Of a stretch of DNA of 64,000 bases, positions 8,241 to 17,247 are shown piece by piece. Below the pieces are notes generated by a model, which saw only the letters and a program-made list of their open reading frames with translations, did no database searches and was not told where the DNA came from. The DNA comes from Georgenia subflava (GTDB lineage Bacteria > Actinomycetota > Actinomycetes > Actinomycetales > Actinomycetaceae): contig NZ_VUKD01000002.1 in assembly GCF_009193155.1 (NCBI RefSeq), forward strand, positions 186,001 to 250,000, in the 5' to 3' direction. The number at the start of each line of letters is the position of its first letter. Within the stretch, counting starts at the first letter, position 1. The position numbers and the translations under genes are program-made.

Positions 8241-8858
8241 ATGGCGTTCTCCTTCCCTGACGACCTGGCTCCCGAGTGCTACCCCCTTGCCTGGCTGCTG
8301 GGCGGCTGGCGCGGCTTCGGCATGCTCGGCTACCCCGACGTGCCCGAGGGGCCCTTCGTCCAGGAAGTGGTCTTCGACCACGACGGCGGCCCCTACATCC
8401 GCTCGACGAGCACCATCCACCTGGCCGAGACCTCCAGCTCCGGGCCGATCTCCCAGGAGATGACCGGGCACGAGGGGGCGGACGCGCTCGTCCCGGGCCG
8501 GCTGTGGTCCACGGAGACCTCCTACTGGCGACCCGTGCCCTCCGACGGCACGACGGCGCCCGCCGAGGGAGACGGCGCCCGCACAGCCGCCGGCGCCCCG
8601 GTGCCGGACCCCACCGAGCTCGAGGTGCTGGTGGCCGACCCGGCCGGGCAGATCAGCGTCTACGTCGGAGCGGTCCGCGGTCCCCGGATCGACCTCGCCA
8701 CCGACGCCGTCGTGCGCACCGCCACCGCGGCCGAGGTGACCGGTGCCACCCGCATGTACGGCCTGGTCCAGCAGGACCTGCTGTGGGCGATGGACCTCGC
8801 CGCGTTCGGTCACGAGCTGCAGTCCTACGCCTCGGGCCGCCTGAGCCGGAAGGAATGA
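8241..8858 (+). CDS. Nitrobindin-like (DUF1794, FABP-fold) protein
   Basis: 205 aa lipocalin-like beta-barrel. The family signature GxWxGxG is present as GGWRGFG near residue 22, followed by FVQEVVFDHDGGPYIRS. Nitrobindins bind ferric haem through a C-terminal histidine and can isomerise peroxynitrite. In Mycobacterium Rv2717c that histidine lies in the segment AVGQPLQDHLAAVL. The matching segment here is AFGHELQSYASGRL, so the axial His position is Tyr. It may therefore not bind haem the same way. A low-complexity insertion (about residues 100-120) lengthens it. It is followed at once by ygfZ. Orthologues sit next to ygfZ-like genes in other actinobacteria. Confidence 0.8.
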   Translation: MAFSFPDDLAPECYPLAWLLGGWRGFGMLGYPDVPEGPFVQEVVFDHDGGPYIRSTSTIHLAETSSSGPISQEMTGHEGADALVPGRLWSTETSYWRPVPSDGTTAPAEGDGARTAAGAPVPDPTELEVLVADPAGQISVYVGAVRGPRIDLATDAVVRTATAAEVTGATRMYGLVQQDLLWAMDLAAFGHELQSYASGRLSRKE

Positions 8859-8859
8859 C

Positions 8860-10020
8860 ATGACCACCCTCGACGAGAGCCCCGCCGCGCAGCGCTACCG
8901 CAGCCCCCTCCTCGCCCGCACCGGGGCGGTGGAGGCGTCCGGCCCGGACGCCGGGGTGGCCCTGCACCTCGGCGACCCCGTGCACGAGCAGCGCGCGCTC
9001 GCCCGCGGCGAGGCGGTGGTCGACCTCTCCCACCTCGGCGTCGTCACCGTCACCGGGCCCGACCGGATCAGCTGGCTCAACACGCTCAGCTCGCAGCTGC
9101 TGCTCGGCCTGGAGTCCGGGGCGAGCACCGAGCTGCTGCTGCTGGACGTCAACGGGCACGTCGAGCACGCCGCCGCCGTCCAGGACGACGGCGAGCGGAC
9201 CTGGCTCATCACGGAGGCGGACGACGCCGCCGGGCTGGCGACGTTCCTCGACAGCATGCGGTTCATGCTGCGCGTCGAGGTCGCCGTCCGCGAGGACGTC
9301 GCCGCGCTCGGGACCGCCGCCGGCGGCTGGCAGCGCCTCACCGGGCACGAGGCCCACGTGCTCACCTGGCAGGACCCCTGGCCCCGCACCGCGCCCGGCT
9401 CCACGCACTACGGCCCGCCCGACGCCGAGCACCCCGGCACCGAGATCCACCGGGCGGTCTCCCTCGTGCGTCGCGACGCCCTGGCCGCCGTCGTCGACGC
9501 CTTCTGCGCCCCGACGGCGGACGGCGCACGAGCCGGCCGGCTCGCCGGCACGTGGCCGTGGGAGGCGCTGCGGGTCGAAGCCTGGCGCCCGCGCCTCGCC
9601 CGGGAGACCGACGAGCGCAGCATCCCGCACGAGCTCGACTGGCTGCGGACCGGCGTGCACCTCGACAAGGGCTGCTACCGCGGCCAGGAGACCGTGGCGC
9701 GGGTGGTGAACCTCGGACGTCCGCCGCGCCGGCTCGTCATGCTGCACCTGGACGGCTCCGAGCACCTGCTGCCGGACGCGGGCGCCGAGGTGCGCCACGG
9801 CGAGAAGGTCGTCGGCCGCCTCACCTCGGTGGTCCGCCACGAGGAGCTCGGCCCGGTGGCGCTCGCCGTCATCAAGCGCAACGTCCCGGCCGACGCGACC
9901 CTGCAGGCCGGTGACGTGGCGGCCGCCCAGGAGATCATCGTCGGCCTCGAGGGGGTCACCGACGCGCGTCCCGCCGAGCGACCCGGTGCCGGACTGCGTC
10001 GGCGCGACCTGCGCCCATGA
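8860..10020 (+). CDS. ygfZ: YgfZ/GcvT-type folate-binding protein
   Basis: 386 aa. The hallmark KGCYxGQE motif (DKGCYRGQETVAR) lies near residue 268. YgfZ proteins bind tetrahydrofolate and help assemble or repair Fe-S clusters, notably for radical-SAM enzymes such as MiaB. The GcvT fold covers most of the length, with the folate-binding N-terminal part (VVDLSHLGVVTVTGPDRISWLN) first. The ATG begins two bases after the nitrobindin stop, and its own stop overlaps the next start (ATGA). The three genes therefore look co-translated. Confidence 0.92.
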   Translation: MTTLDESPAAQRYRSPLLARTGAVEASGPDAGVALHLGDPVHEQRALARGEAVVDLSHLGVVTVTGPDRISWLNTLSSQLLLGLESGASTELLLLDVNGHVEHAAAVQDDGERTWLITEADDAAGLATFLDSMRFMLRVEVAVREDVAALGTAAGGWQRLTGHEAHVLTWQDPWPRTAPGSTHYGPPDAEHPGTEIHRAVSLVRRDALAAVVDAFCAPTADGARAGRLAGTWPWEALRVEAWRPRLARETDERSIPHELDWLRTGVHLDKGCYRGQETVARVVNLGRPPRRLVMLHLDGSEHLLPDAGAEVRHGEKVVGRLTSVVRHEELGPVALAVIKRNVPADATLQAGDVAAAQEIIVGLEGVTDARPAERPGAGLRRRDLRP

Positions 10021-11240
10021 CCACCCCGGCGGGTGGTGACGACCCGCCGGCCGGACCGGAGCGCCGCGAGCCCGGGCAGGCGTCCTCCGACGCGCTCCGG
10101 CGACCGGCGCGGGCCGCCCGCCTCGTGGCCACCGGGCTGGGCCACTCGATGGACCTGCGCCGCTGGCGCGTGCTCGGCACGGTCTACCTGCGCCACGGCT
10201 CACGCCGCGTGCGCGAGGCGTTCGTGCCGGTCCTCACCGCCTCGCTGGCGGCGGCGCTGGCCTACTTCGTCTCCGGCGAGATCCTGGGCCACCAGGTCCC
10301 GATGTTCGCGCCGATCGCCGCCTGGGTGTGCCTCGGTTTCAGCCCCGACCGTCAGCTGCGCCGCGTGGCCGAGATGGGCGTCGGGGTGGCGCTGGGCGTC
10401 GGGCTCGGCGAGCTGCTGGTGCACCTCGTCGGCGTCGGACCGGTGCAGGTGGGCCTCGTGCTCGCCATCTCCGCGCTGACCGCCCGGTTCCTCGACCGTG
10501 GCCAGCTCCTCACCACCCAGGCCGGCGTGCAGAGCGTCGTCATCATCGCGCTGCCGACGTCGATGGTCGCCGAGGGGGCGATCGGCCGGTGGTCCGACGC
10601 TCTCGTCGGGGCGGCGCTCGCCCTGCTCGTCGCAGCATTCCTCCCCGGGGACGTCAAGCGGCGGCCGCGGCGGCTGGCCCAGTCCGCGCTCGACGAGCTC
10701 GCCGTCATGCTGGGGACACTGACCAAGGCGTTGCGCACGGGCGATCCGCAGCTCGCGGCCGACGCCCTCGCCCAGGGCCGGGGCTCGCAGTCCGTGCTGG
10801 ACGCCTGGGCGGTGGCCCAGCGCAGCGCCGCAGAGCTCGTCCGCGTCAACCCGGCGCTCCGCGCGGACCGCCGCGTGATCGCCGAGCTCTCCCGGGCCGC
10901 CACCCTGGCCGACCGGGCGATGCGCAACGCACGGGTCGTCAGCCGTCGCGCGATCGTGGCGATGGAGGAGGACGGCGCCTCACCGGACATCGCCGACCAC
11001 GTGGCGGCGATCGCCTCGGCGCTGCACTCGCTGGCGGGGGCGCTCGAGCACGGCGACCCGCCCGAGCACGCGCGCACGACCCTGCGCCGGGTGGCGGGCG
11101 AGCTGGCCCCGGAGGCGTACGCCCACGAGGGTTGGCGCAAGCAGACGCTCGTCTCGCTCCTGCGCTCGCTGGCCGTCGACGGCCTGCAGATGACCGGGAT
11201 GTCGTCGGAGCAGGCGAACGAGCAGCTGCCGGAGGGCTGA
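10017..11240 (+). CDS. FUSC / aromatic acid exporter family membrane protein
   Basis: 407 aa. After about 65 hydrophilic residues comes a block of four to five membrane helices (AFVPVLTASLAAALAYFVSG through ALLVAAFLPG), then a long helical cytoplasmic half of about 190 residues. This layout matches the FUSC/YqjA/AaeB-like exporters, which in characterised cases export aromatic carboxylates. The substrate here is unknown. The start overlaps the ygfZ stop by four bases. Confidence 0.75.
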   Translation: MTTPAGGDDPPAGPERREPGQASSDALRRPARAARLVATGLGHSMDLRRWRVLGTVYLRHGSRRVREAFVPVLTASLAAALAYFVSGEILGHQVPMFAPIAAWVCLGFSPDRQLRRVAEMGVGVALGVGLGELLVHLVGVGPVQVGLVLAISALTARFLDRGQLLTTQAGVQSVVIIALPTSMVAEGAIGRWSDALVGAALALLVAAFLPGDVKRRPRRLAQSALDELAVMLGTLTKALRTGDPQLAADALAQGRGSQSVLDAWAVAQRSAAELVRVNPALRADRRVIAELSRAATLADRAMRNARVVSRRAIVAMEEDGASPDIADHVAAIASALHSLAGALEHGDPPEHARTTLRRVAGELAPEAYAHEGWRKQTLVSLLRSLAVDGLQMTGMSSEQANEQLPEG

Positions 11241-11272
11241 GTCGCTGCGGTCAGCGAGCCCTTGAGGACCTC

Positions 11273-11707
11273 TCAGGCGAGGTAGACGTCCTCGCCCTCG
11301 ACGGTGACCGGCACCGGGGGCAGCGGGTCCTCAGCCGGGCCCCGGACCACCTCGCCGCTCGCGGTGGAGAAGCGGGAGCCGTGGCACGGGCACTCGATGA
11401 CGCCGTCGCCGATGCCGACCTCGCAGCCCTGGTGCGTGCACACCGCGCTGAAGGCCAGGACCGAGCCCGTCTGCGGCTGCACGACGACCACCTCGGTGCC
11501 GTCGTCGGCCGTGACGACCACACCCGAGCCGACCGGCACGTCCGCCAACGGGACGAGCCGCCCGGAACCGCTGCCGCCGGCGGTGCCTCCGCCGTCGGCC
11601 GGGCGCGGCGGGGTGCCCCCGCCCCCGCAGGCCGCGAGCACCGGGACGGCGAGCAGACCGGCACCGACGGTCAGGACGGTGCGGCGCGTGGCGGGCTCGG
11701 GGCTCAT
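11273..11707 (-). CDS. Rieske [2Fe-2S] lipoprotein, Tat-exported
   Basis: 144 aa. The N-terminus carries a twin arginine (Arg8-Arg9) and a hydrophobic stretch ending in the lipobox LAAC at Cys27, so export by Tat and lipid anchoring are likely. A Gly/Ser-rich linker leads to a Rieske domain with C90-T-H92 and C106-x2-H109 as cluster ligands, and C95 and C108 placed for the usual disulfide. It is a short standalone electron carrier, not the Rieske subunit of a bc complex. The partner is unknown. The ATG was chosen to place the twin arginines correctly. No good ribosome-binding site is seen, and a GTG two codons earlier is possible. Confidence 0.87.
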   Translation of the reverse strand: MSPEPATRRTVLTVGAGLLAVPVLAACGGGGTPPRPADGGGTAGGSGSGRLVPLADVPVGSGVVVTADDGTEVVVVQPQTGSVLAFSAVCTHQGCEVGIGDGVIECPCHGSRFSTASGEVVRGPAEDPLPPVPVTVEGEDVYLA

Positions 11708-11767
11708 CGGCACATTCTGGCCCAGGCCCCGCGCGCCGGGAAGGGGAAGCCGGTCACGGCGGATCGT

Positions 11768-11823
11768 GCGGTCGGGTTCGCGCGGTCGGGTTCGCGCGGT
11801 CGGGTTCGCGCGGTGGGGCTCGC
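11768..11823. repeat. Four 14-bp tandem repeats (GCGGTCGGGTTCGC)
   Basis: Units at 11768, 11782, 11796 and 11810. The first three are identical and the fourth has two changes; a decayed fifth follows. It fills the gap between the divergent Rieske and DUF2516 genes, where both promoters should lie. Confidence 0.9.
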
Positions 11824-11887
11824 GCGGTCGGTCGCGGTCGGCCGACGGGATGCCGCGACCGCCCTCGCCGCCGATTAGGCTCGTGGG

Positions 11888-12223
11888 GTGATCTTCGTGA
11901 CGCTCCAGCAGTACGTGATGCTCGCCCTCAGCCTCGTCCTGTTCGCGCTCGAGCTGTGGGCGCTGATCGACGCGGCCCGCCGACCGTCGGCCGCCTTCGT
12001 GGCGGCGGACAAGCGGACGAAGAACTTCTGGCTGGTGCTGACCGGGATCGCGGCCGCGATCGGGTTCATCAGCATCCCGCTGCAGGGCGGCGGGTTCAGC
12101 TTCCTGCAGTTCGCGGCGGTGGTCCCCGCGGGGATCTACCTCGCCGACGTGCGGCCGGCGGTCTCGTCCTACGGCGGCGGTACCGGGCGCCGCCGACCGC
12201 CGCGCCAGGGCGGCGGCTGGTGA
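11888..12223 (+). CDS. DUF2516 family membrane protein
   Basis: 111 aa with a long N-terminal hydrophobic segment, the conserved [24 protein letters not shown] stretch in part, and a second and third membrane segment ([12 protein letters not shown] and [16 protein letters not shown]). The tail is basic and Gly-rich. DUF2516 is an actinobacterial family without known function. The GTG start follows a short GTGGG sequence and lacks a clear ribosome-binding site. dtd begins 10 bp after its stop. Confidence 0.8.
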   Translation: MIFVTLQQYVMLALSLVLFALELWALIDAARRPSAAFVAADKRTKNFWLVLTGIAAAIGFISIPLQGGGFSFLQFAAVVPAGIYLADVRPAVSSYGGGTGRRRPPRQGGGW

Positions 12224-12233
12224 GCCGCGCGGC

Positions 12234-12659
12234 ATGAAGGCAGTGCTCCAGCGCGTCACGAGCGCCTCGGTGCGCGTGGCCGGCGAGGTCGTCGGCGCCA
12301 TCGACCGGCCGGGGCTCGTCGCCCTCGTCGGGGTCACGCACGACGACGGGCCCGACCAGGTCGCCCGGCTCGCCCGCAAGATCGCCGAGCTGCGCATCCT
12401 GCGCGACGAGCTCTCCGTCGTCGATGCCGGTGCACCGGTCCTGGTGGTCTCGCAGTTCACCCTCTACGCCGACGTGCGCAAGGGACGCCGACCCACCTGG
12501 AACCGCGCGGCACCAGGGCCCGTCGCCGAGCCCCTGGTCGATGCCGTCGTCACCGAGCTGCGGGCGCGAGGCGTGGAGGTGGCCACCGGCCGGTTCGGGG
12601 CCGACATGGCGGTCGAGCTCGTCAACGACGGTCCGGTCACCGTCCTCGTCGAGGTCTGA
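12234..12659 (+). CDS. dtd: D-aminoacyl-tRNA deacylase
   Basis: 141 aa, standard length for DTD. It hydrolyses D-amino acids and glycine mischarged on tRNA. The two active-site motifs are present: SQFTLY (SQxTL) near residue 78 and NDGPVT (NxGPxT) near residue 131, the latter carrying the cross-subunit Gly-Pro. The C-terminus ends directly after the last strand, as in other family members. It is a cytosolic dimer. Confidence 0.96.
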   Translation: MKAVLQRVTSASVRVAGEVVGAIDRPGLVALVGVTHDDGPDQVARLARKIAELRILRDELSVVDAGAPVLVVSQFTLYADVRKGRRPTWNRAAPGPVAEPLVDAVVTELRARGVEVATGRFGADMAVELVNDGPVTVLVEV

Positions 12660-12709
12660 GCGTCCACAGGGGCCGTGCCGACGCCGTCGGGGGAGGGCAG
12701 GATCGAGGG

Positions 12710-13339
12710 ATGGAGATCGAAGCTGTCCGGGGCGACATCACCCGGGAGAAGGTCGACGCGATCGTCAACGCCGCGAACTCCTCGCTGCTCGGCGGCGGCG
12801 GGGTGGACGGCGCCATCCACCGCGCCGCCGGCCCGGGCCTGCTCGAGGAGTGCATGGAGCTGCGGCGCACCGAGCTGCCCGACGGGCTGCCGGTCGGTGA
12901 GGCGGTCCCGACCGCCGGTCACGACCTGCCCGCGGACTGGGTGATCCACACCGTCGGTCCGAACGCCCACCGCGGCGAGACGGACCCGGCGCTGCTGGCG
13001 TCCTGCTTCACCTCGGCGCTGCGGGTGGCCGCCGACGTCGGGGCCGGCACGGTCGCGTTCCCGGCGGTCAGTGCCGGCGTGTATGGGTGGGACGTCGCCG
13101 ACGTCGCCCGCATCGCCGTGGACGCAGTCCGCTCCTACGCGGCAGCGCAGGACGGCCGGTCCACGGTGGAGGAGAAGGAAGACGCTGCCGCGGGCACCGC
13201 TCAAGGCAGCGATGCCGGTGCCGGCGCTGCTCATGCGGCCATAAGCGCGCCAGCGGTCGGTGACAACCAGGTCCGCCTCGTGCGCTTCGTCCTCTTCGAC
13301 GACCGCGCACTCGAGGCCTTCGAGCGCGCGCTCGGCTGA
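12710..13339 (+). CDS. Macro-domain protein (O-acetyl-ADP-ribose deacetylase type)
   Basis: 209 aa. The ADP-ribose-binding motifs of the YmdB/MacroD class are intact: IVNAANSSLLGGGGVDGAIH (residues 18-37) and PAVSAGVYGW (near 118). This group removes acetyl groups from O-acetyl-ADP-ribose and can reverse mono-ADP-ribosylation. Between the last helix and the final strand (VRLVRFVLFDD) there is an Ala/Gly/Glu-rich insertion of about 40 residues (about 147-187), which makes the protein longer than the usual 170 aa. It lies 50 bp after dtd. Confidence 0.88.
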   Translation: MEIEAVRGDITREKVDAIVNAANSSLLGGGGVDGAIHRAAGPGLLEECMELRRTELPDGLPVGEAVPTAGHDLPADWVIHTVGPNAHRGETDPALLASCFTSALRVAADVGAGTVAFPAVSAGVYGWDVADVARIAVDAVRSYAAAQDGRSTVEEKEDAAAGTAQGSDAGAGAAHAAISAPAVGDNQVRLVRFVLFDDRALEAFERALG

Positions 13340-13409
13340 TAGACGCGTGGCCATGCTCGTCGGCCTGCACCGGTGAGTCCGGCAGTTTCGGCAGTGGGTT
13401 GTCCGCCGT

Positions 13410-13607
13410 TCACTCCTGGTCGGGACGGAAGAGGTCCTCGATCCGGCAGCCGAAGACGCCGGCCAGCCGGAACGCGAGAGGGAGGCTCGGGTCGAACCGG
13501 CCCCGCTCGATCGAGATGACGGTCTGGCGCGAGACCCCGAGCGCCTTGGCCAGCTCCGCCTGGGACCAGCCGCGCGCCGACCGCCGTGCCGCGACGTCGT
13601 TGTCCAT
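13410..13607 (-). CDS. Small XRE-family transcriptional regulator
   Basis: 65 aa, a single helix-turn-helix domain (SQAELAKALGVSRQTVISIERGR at its core, residues about 17-39) with a short tail of the kind seen in YozG-like regulators (PSLPLAFRLAGVFGCRIEDLF). It starts with ATG five bases after the stop of the preceding membrane-protein gene, so they form one operon. The longer open frame upstream overlaps that gene and is rejected. Two inverted repeats upstream of the operon are the obvious candidates for its own binding sites. Confidence 0.9.
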   Translation of the reverse strand: MDNDVAARRSARGWSQAELAKALGVSRQTVISIERGRFDPSLPLAFRLAGVFGCRIEDLFRPDQE

Positions 13608-13612
13608 CGGCT

Positions 13613-14068
13613 CTAGCCCCGCCGGAGGAGGACGAAGTACCGGATCGCCATGTCGGCCATGCCGAGGACGACCACGGCCGCGAGCACCGGGACCGCGCCG
13701 ATCTGGATCCCGGTGATCGACAGGGCGAAGAGTCCCAGGCCGCACACCGTCAGCATGTCCGTCATCGCGCCGAACCCGGCCCGGTGCCACCACTGGAGCT
13801 CGACGTTCTCCGACGCGTGCGCGTCCTCCTCGACGACGTGCCTGGACACGAAGACGAACCAGCCGAGAGCGACCGCGGTCGGGAGGACCATCGCCGCGAA
13901 GACGATGGCGACCAGCCAGAAGTCTTCCTGACGGAACAGTCCTGCTGCCGCTCCGATGGCGACCGCGACGGCGACACCGAGGACCGCGGTCTTCACGTAC
14001 GCCGATGCCGGCGCCTTGAGCTTCCTCGGCTCTTGTTGCTTGTTCTCCTGCTGCGGTACCGCGTCCAT
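13613..14068 (-). CDS. Four-helix membrane protein paired with the XRE regulator
   Basis: 151 aa. A charged N-terminus (MDAVPQQENKQQEPRK) precedes two pairs of predicted membrane helices with a loop rich in acid residues between them. I do not recognise a characterised family. Small membrane proteins encoded with YozG-like regulators are common in Gram-positive bacteria, with unknown roles. The ATG is preceded by GGAG. The upstream region holds two dyads, so expression is probably controlled by its partner. Confidence 0.75.
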   Translation of the reverse strand: MDAVPQQENKQQEPRKLKAPASAYVKTAVLGVAVAVAIGAAAGLFRQEDFWLVAIVFAAMVLPTAVALGWFVFVSRHVVEEDAHASENVELQWWHRAGFGAMTDMLTVCGLGLFALSITGIQIGAVPVLAAVVVLGMADMAIRYFVLLRRG

Positions 14069-14107
14069 GAGGTGCTCCGAGGTGTGAAGTGAACTTGACG
14101 CTGCCCA

Positions 14108-14147
14108 GTCAAGCGTGCTTGACGTCACCCTGTCAAGCACGCTTAAC
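14108..14147. promoter_or_regulatory. Two 16-bp dyads, candidate XRE operators
   Basis: GTCAAGCGTGCTTGAC at 14108-14123 is a perfect inverted repeat with 7-base arms. GTCAAGCACGCTTAAC at 14132-14147 matches it with one arm mismatch. The centres are 24 bp apart, just over two helical turns. A further half-site CTTGAC lies at 14094-14099. They sit 40-80 bp ahead of the membrane-protein start and contain TTGAC, so a promoter -35 box may overlap them. Confidence 0.8.
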
Positions 14148-14438
14148 AGCGTCGTGCTGCGCAGACCTCCTCGTCGTCCCGGGTCGGCCACCCAGGGCAG
14201 CTCTGCGCCGTCCCGGCGCTCTGTGACGGCGGCGCTCCGCTCTGGGGCGGGTGTCACGCCGGGGGCGTTCGGCCGTGAGTGTCCCGCTCCCACGCGCCGG
14301 CGCGAGCGGGGGTGGTGCCGTCACGCCGGTGGCGAACACGGGCAGTTCCCCCACGCTCCCGCCGTTAGCCTTGATGAACGCCGCCCAGACCGGTTGCTGC
14401 CGGGCACCGGCCGAGGTGGCCGCCCGTGAGGAGTGCAG
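14148..14438 (+). promoter_or_regulatory. Upstream region of clpC
   Basis: About 290 bp between the dyads and clpC. It must include the clpC promoter. In actinobacteria clpC is often activated by ClgR, but I cannot point to a convincing ClgR box. The sequence GAGGAG just before the ATG is the clpC ribosome-binding site. Confidence 0.5.
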
Positions 14439-17015
14439 ATGTTTGAACGATTTACCGACCGTGCCCGTCGTGTGGTCGTCCTCGCCCAGGAAGAGGCGCG
14501 GATGCTCAACCACAACTACATCGGCACCGAGCACATCCTCCTCGGCCTGATCCACGAGGGAGAGGGCGTCGCCGCCAAGGCGCTCGAGGCCCTCGACATC
14601 TCGCTCGAGGCTGTGCGTGCCCAGGTGACCGAGATCATCGGCGAGGGCCAGCAGTCCCCGTCGGGTCACATTCCCTTCACGCCGCGCGCCAAGAAGGTCC
14701 TCGAGCTCTCCCTGCGCGAGGCGCTCCAGCTCGGCCACAACTACATCGGCACCGAGCACATCCTGCTCGGCCTCATCCGTGAGGGCGAGGGGGTTGCCGC
14801 CCAGGTGCTGACCAAGCTCGGCGCGGACCTCAACCGCGTGCGCCAGCAGGTCATCCAGCTGCTCTCCGGCTACCAGGGCAAGGAGCCCGTGGCCGCCGGC
14901 GGCCCCGCCGAGGGGCAGCCCTCCGGCTCCGCGGTGCTCGACCAGTTCGGCCGCAACCTCACCCAGGCCGCCCGCGAGGGCAAGCTCGACCCGGTCATCG
15001 GCCGCAAGCAGGAGGTCGAGCGGGTCATGCAGGTGCTCTCCCGCCGCACCAAGAACAACCCCGTCCTCATCGGCGAGCCCGGCGTCGGCAAGACGGCGGT
15101 CGTCGAGGGCCTCGCGCAGGACATCGTGCGCGGCGACGTGCCCGAGACCCTCAAGGACAAGCAGCTCTACACCCTCGACCTCGGCTCGCTGGTGGCCGGC
15201 TCGCGCTACCGCGGTGACTTCGAGGAGCGGCTGAAGAAGGTCCTCAAGGAGATCCGCACCCGCGGCGACATCATCCTGTTCATCGACGAGATCCACACCC
15301 TCGTCGGGGCGGGTGCCGCCGAGGGGGCCATCGACGCCGCCAGCATCCTCAAGCCGATGCTGGCCCGCGGCGAGCTCCAGACGATCGGGGCCACCACCCT
15401 CGAGGAGTACCGCAAGCACATCGAGAAGGACGCAGCCCTCGAGCGCCGCTTCCAGCCCATCCAGGTGGCCGAGCCGACGCTCGCGCACACCATCGAGATC
15501 CTCAAGGGGCTGCGCGACCGCTACGAGGCGCACCACCGCGTCTCCATCACCGACGAGGCGCTCGTGGCCGCCGCCACCCTGGCGGACCGCTACGTCTCCG
15601 ACCGGTTCCTGCCGGACAAGGCGATCGACCTCATCGACGAGGCGGGCGCGCGCCTGCGCATCCGCCGCATGACCGCCCCGCCGGAGCTGCGCGAGCTCGA
15701 CGACCAGATCGCCGAGGTCCGCCGCGAGAAGGAGTCGGCGATCGACGACCAGGACTTCGAGAAGGCCGCGCGGCTGCGCGACGACGAGAAGACCCTCGGC
15801 GAGCGCCGCCTCGAGCGGGAGAAGGCCTGGAAGAACGGTGACCTGGACGCCGTCGCCGAGGTCGACGAGGAGCTCATCGCCGAGGTGCTGGCGATGTCCA
15901 CCGGCATCCCGGTCTTCAAGCTCACCGAGGAGGAGTCCTCCAAGCTCCTGCACATGGAGGACGCGCTGCACAAGCGCGTCGTCGGGCAGGACACGGCGAT
16001 CAAGGCGCTCTCCCAGGCCATCCGCCGCACCCGCGCCGGGCTGAAGGACCCCAAGCGCCCCGGCGGCTCGTTCATCTTCGCCGGTCCGACCGGCGTCGGG
16101 AAGACCGAGCTGGCCAAGGCACTCGCCGAGTTCCTCTTCGGCGACGAGGACGCCCTCATCCAGCTGGACATGTCCGAGTTCTCCGAGAAGCACACGGTCT
16201 CGCGGCTCTTCGGCTCGCCCCCCGGGTACGTCGGCTACGAGGAGGGCGGCCAGCTCACCGAGAAGGTCCGCCGTCGCCCGTTCTCCGTGGTGCTCTTCGA
16301 CGAGGTGGAGAAGGCCCACGCGGACATCTTCAACTCGCTGCTGCAGATCCTCGAGGACGGTCGCCTCACCGACTCCCAGGGCCGCACGGTGGACTTCAAG
16401 AACACTGTGATCATCATGACGACGAACCTGGGCACCCGGGACATCGCCAAGGGCCTGCTCACCGGCTTCCAGGCCGGCGGGGAGCTGTCCAACAGCTACG
16501 AGCGCATGAAGACGAAGGTCAACGAGGAGCTCAAGCAGCACTTCCGGCCCGAGTTCCTCAACCGCGTGGACGACGTCATCGTCTTCCCGCAGCTGTCCGA
16601 GGCCGAGATCGTCCAGATCGTCGACCTGATGATCGCCCGCCTGGACGTGCGGATGCGCGACCAGGACATGACTATCGAGCTCACGTCGGCCGCCAAGGAG
16701 CTGCTCGCCGAGCGCGGGTACGACCCGGTGCTCGGCGCCCGGCCACTGCGCCGCGCCATCCAGCGCGAGATCGAGGACGTCCTGTCCGAGAAGATCCTGT
16801 TCGGCGACGTCCGCCCGGGGCAGAAGATCATCGTCGACGCCGAGGGCGAGGGACTGCTGGGGCAGTTTACCTTCCGCGGCGTGGCAGCCGGCGAGATCGA
16901 GAAGCCCGAGCCGGTCGCCGTGGGCCACGGCTCCACGGTCGAGCAGCGTGACATGCCGACGGCGCCCGAGGTGGGCGGCGCCGGCGGCGGCGGGCAGCTC
17001 CAGCCCGGCGCCTGA
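14439..17015 (+). CDS. clpC: ClpC, AAA+ unfoldase of the Clp protease
   Basis: 858 aa. It unfolds proteins and feeds them to ClpP. The N-terminal double Clp repeat (residues 1-145) has the two near-identical [13 protein letters not shown] segments. The first AAA module has Walker A GEPGVGKT at 212-219, a UVR domain characteristic of ClpC begins near 435, and the second AAA module has GPTGVGKT at 549-556. The C-terminus is Gly-rich. An in-frame GTG lies two codons earlier, but the ATG gives the conserved start [11 protein letters not shown] and is well placed after GAGGAG. A strong terminator follows. Confidence 0.97.
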   Translation: MFERFTDRARRVVVLAQEEARMLNHNYIGTEHILLGLIHEGEGVAAKALEALDISLEAVRAQVTEIIGEGQQSPSGHIPFTPRAKKVLELSLREALQLGHNYIGTEHILLGLIREGEGVAAQVLTKLGADLNRVRQQVIQLLSGYQGKEPVAAGGPAEGQPSGSAVLDQFGRNLTQAAREGKLDPVIGRKQEVERVMQVLSRRTKNNPVLIGEPGVGKTAVVEGLAQDIVRGDVPETLKDKQLYTLDLGSLVAGSRYRGDFEERLKKVLKEIRTRGDIILFIDEIHTLVGAGAAEGAIDAASILKPMLARGELQTIGATTLEEYRKHIEKDAALERRFQPIQVAEPTLAHTIEILKGLRDRYEAHHRVSITDEALVAAATLADRYVSDRFLPDKAIDLIDEAGARLRIRRMTAPPELRELDDQIAEVRREKESAIDDQDFEKAARLRDDEKTLGERRLEREKAWKNGDLDAVAEVDEELIAEVLAMSTGIPVFKLTEEESSKLLHMEDALHKRVVGQDTAIKALSQAIRRTRAGLKDPKRPGGSFIFAGPTGVGKTELAKALAEFLFGDEDALIQLDMSEFSEKHTVSRLFGSPPGYVGYEEGGQLTEKVRRRPFSVVLFDEVEKAHADIFNSLLQILEDGRLTDSQGRTVDFKNTVIIMTTNLGTRDIAKGLLTGFQAGGELSNSYERMKTKVNEELKQHFRPEFLNRVDDVIVFPQLSEAEIVQIVDLMIARLDVRMRDQDMTIELTSAAKELLAERGYDPVLGARPLRRAIQREIEDVLSEKILFGDVRPGQKIIVDAEGEGLLGQFTFRGVAAGEIEKPEPVAVGHGSTVEQRDMPTAPEVGGAGGGGQLQPGA

Positions 17016-17030
17016 CCGCAGCACACACCG

Positions 17031-17069
17031 ACAGGGCCCCGCAGCCGATCACCGGCTGCGGGGCCCTGT
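17031..17069 (+). terminator. clpC terminator
   Basis: A perfect 17-bp stem (ACAGGGCCCCGCAGCCG with its complement) around a 5-base loop, 15 bp after the clpC stop. No U-tract follows. Confidence 0.88.
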
Positions 17070-17247
17070 CGTTCGTGCACGGCCGCAGCCGAACGTCCGA
17101 CGGGAAGCCGTCCGGTCGCCTCCCGCGCGACCGCCGGTTCCTGTCCGGCGCACGGGTTCGCACGCGGTGACCGCCCCGCCTGTGGAGAGCGCCGGCGTGG
17201 GGCGGCGCGACGGGCAACAGTGGTCACCATGAGCCGGAGGAGGCACG

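Noticed and set aside
14148-14438. ClgR box upstream of clpC
   Set aside because: Partial GTTCG and GCGAAC sequences occur, but not with the right spacing and symmetry.
14133-17024. 963-codon antisense frame across clpC
   Set aside because: Antisense shadow of a highly conserved gene; composition is Leu/Gly/Val-rich without motifs.
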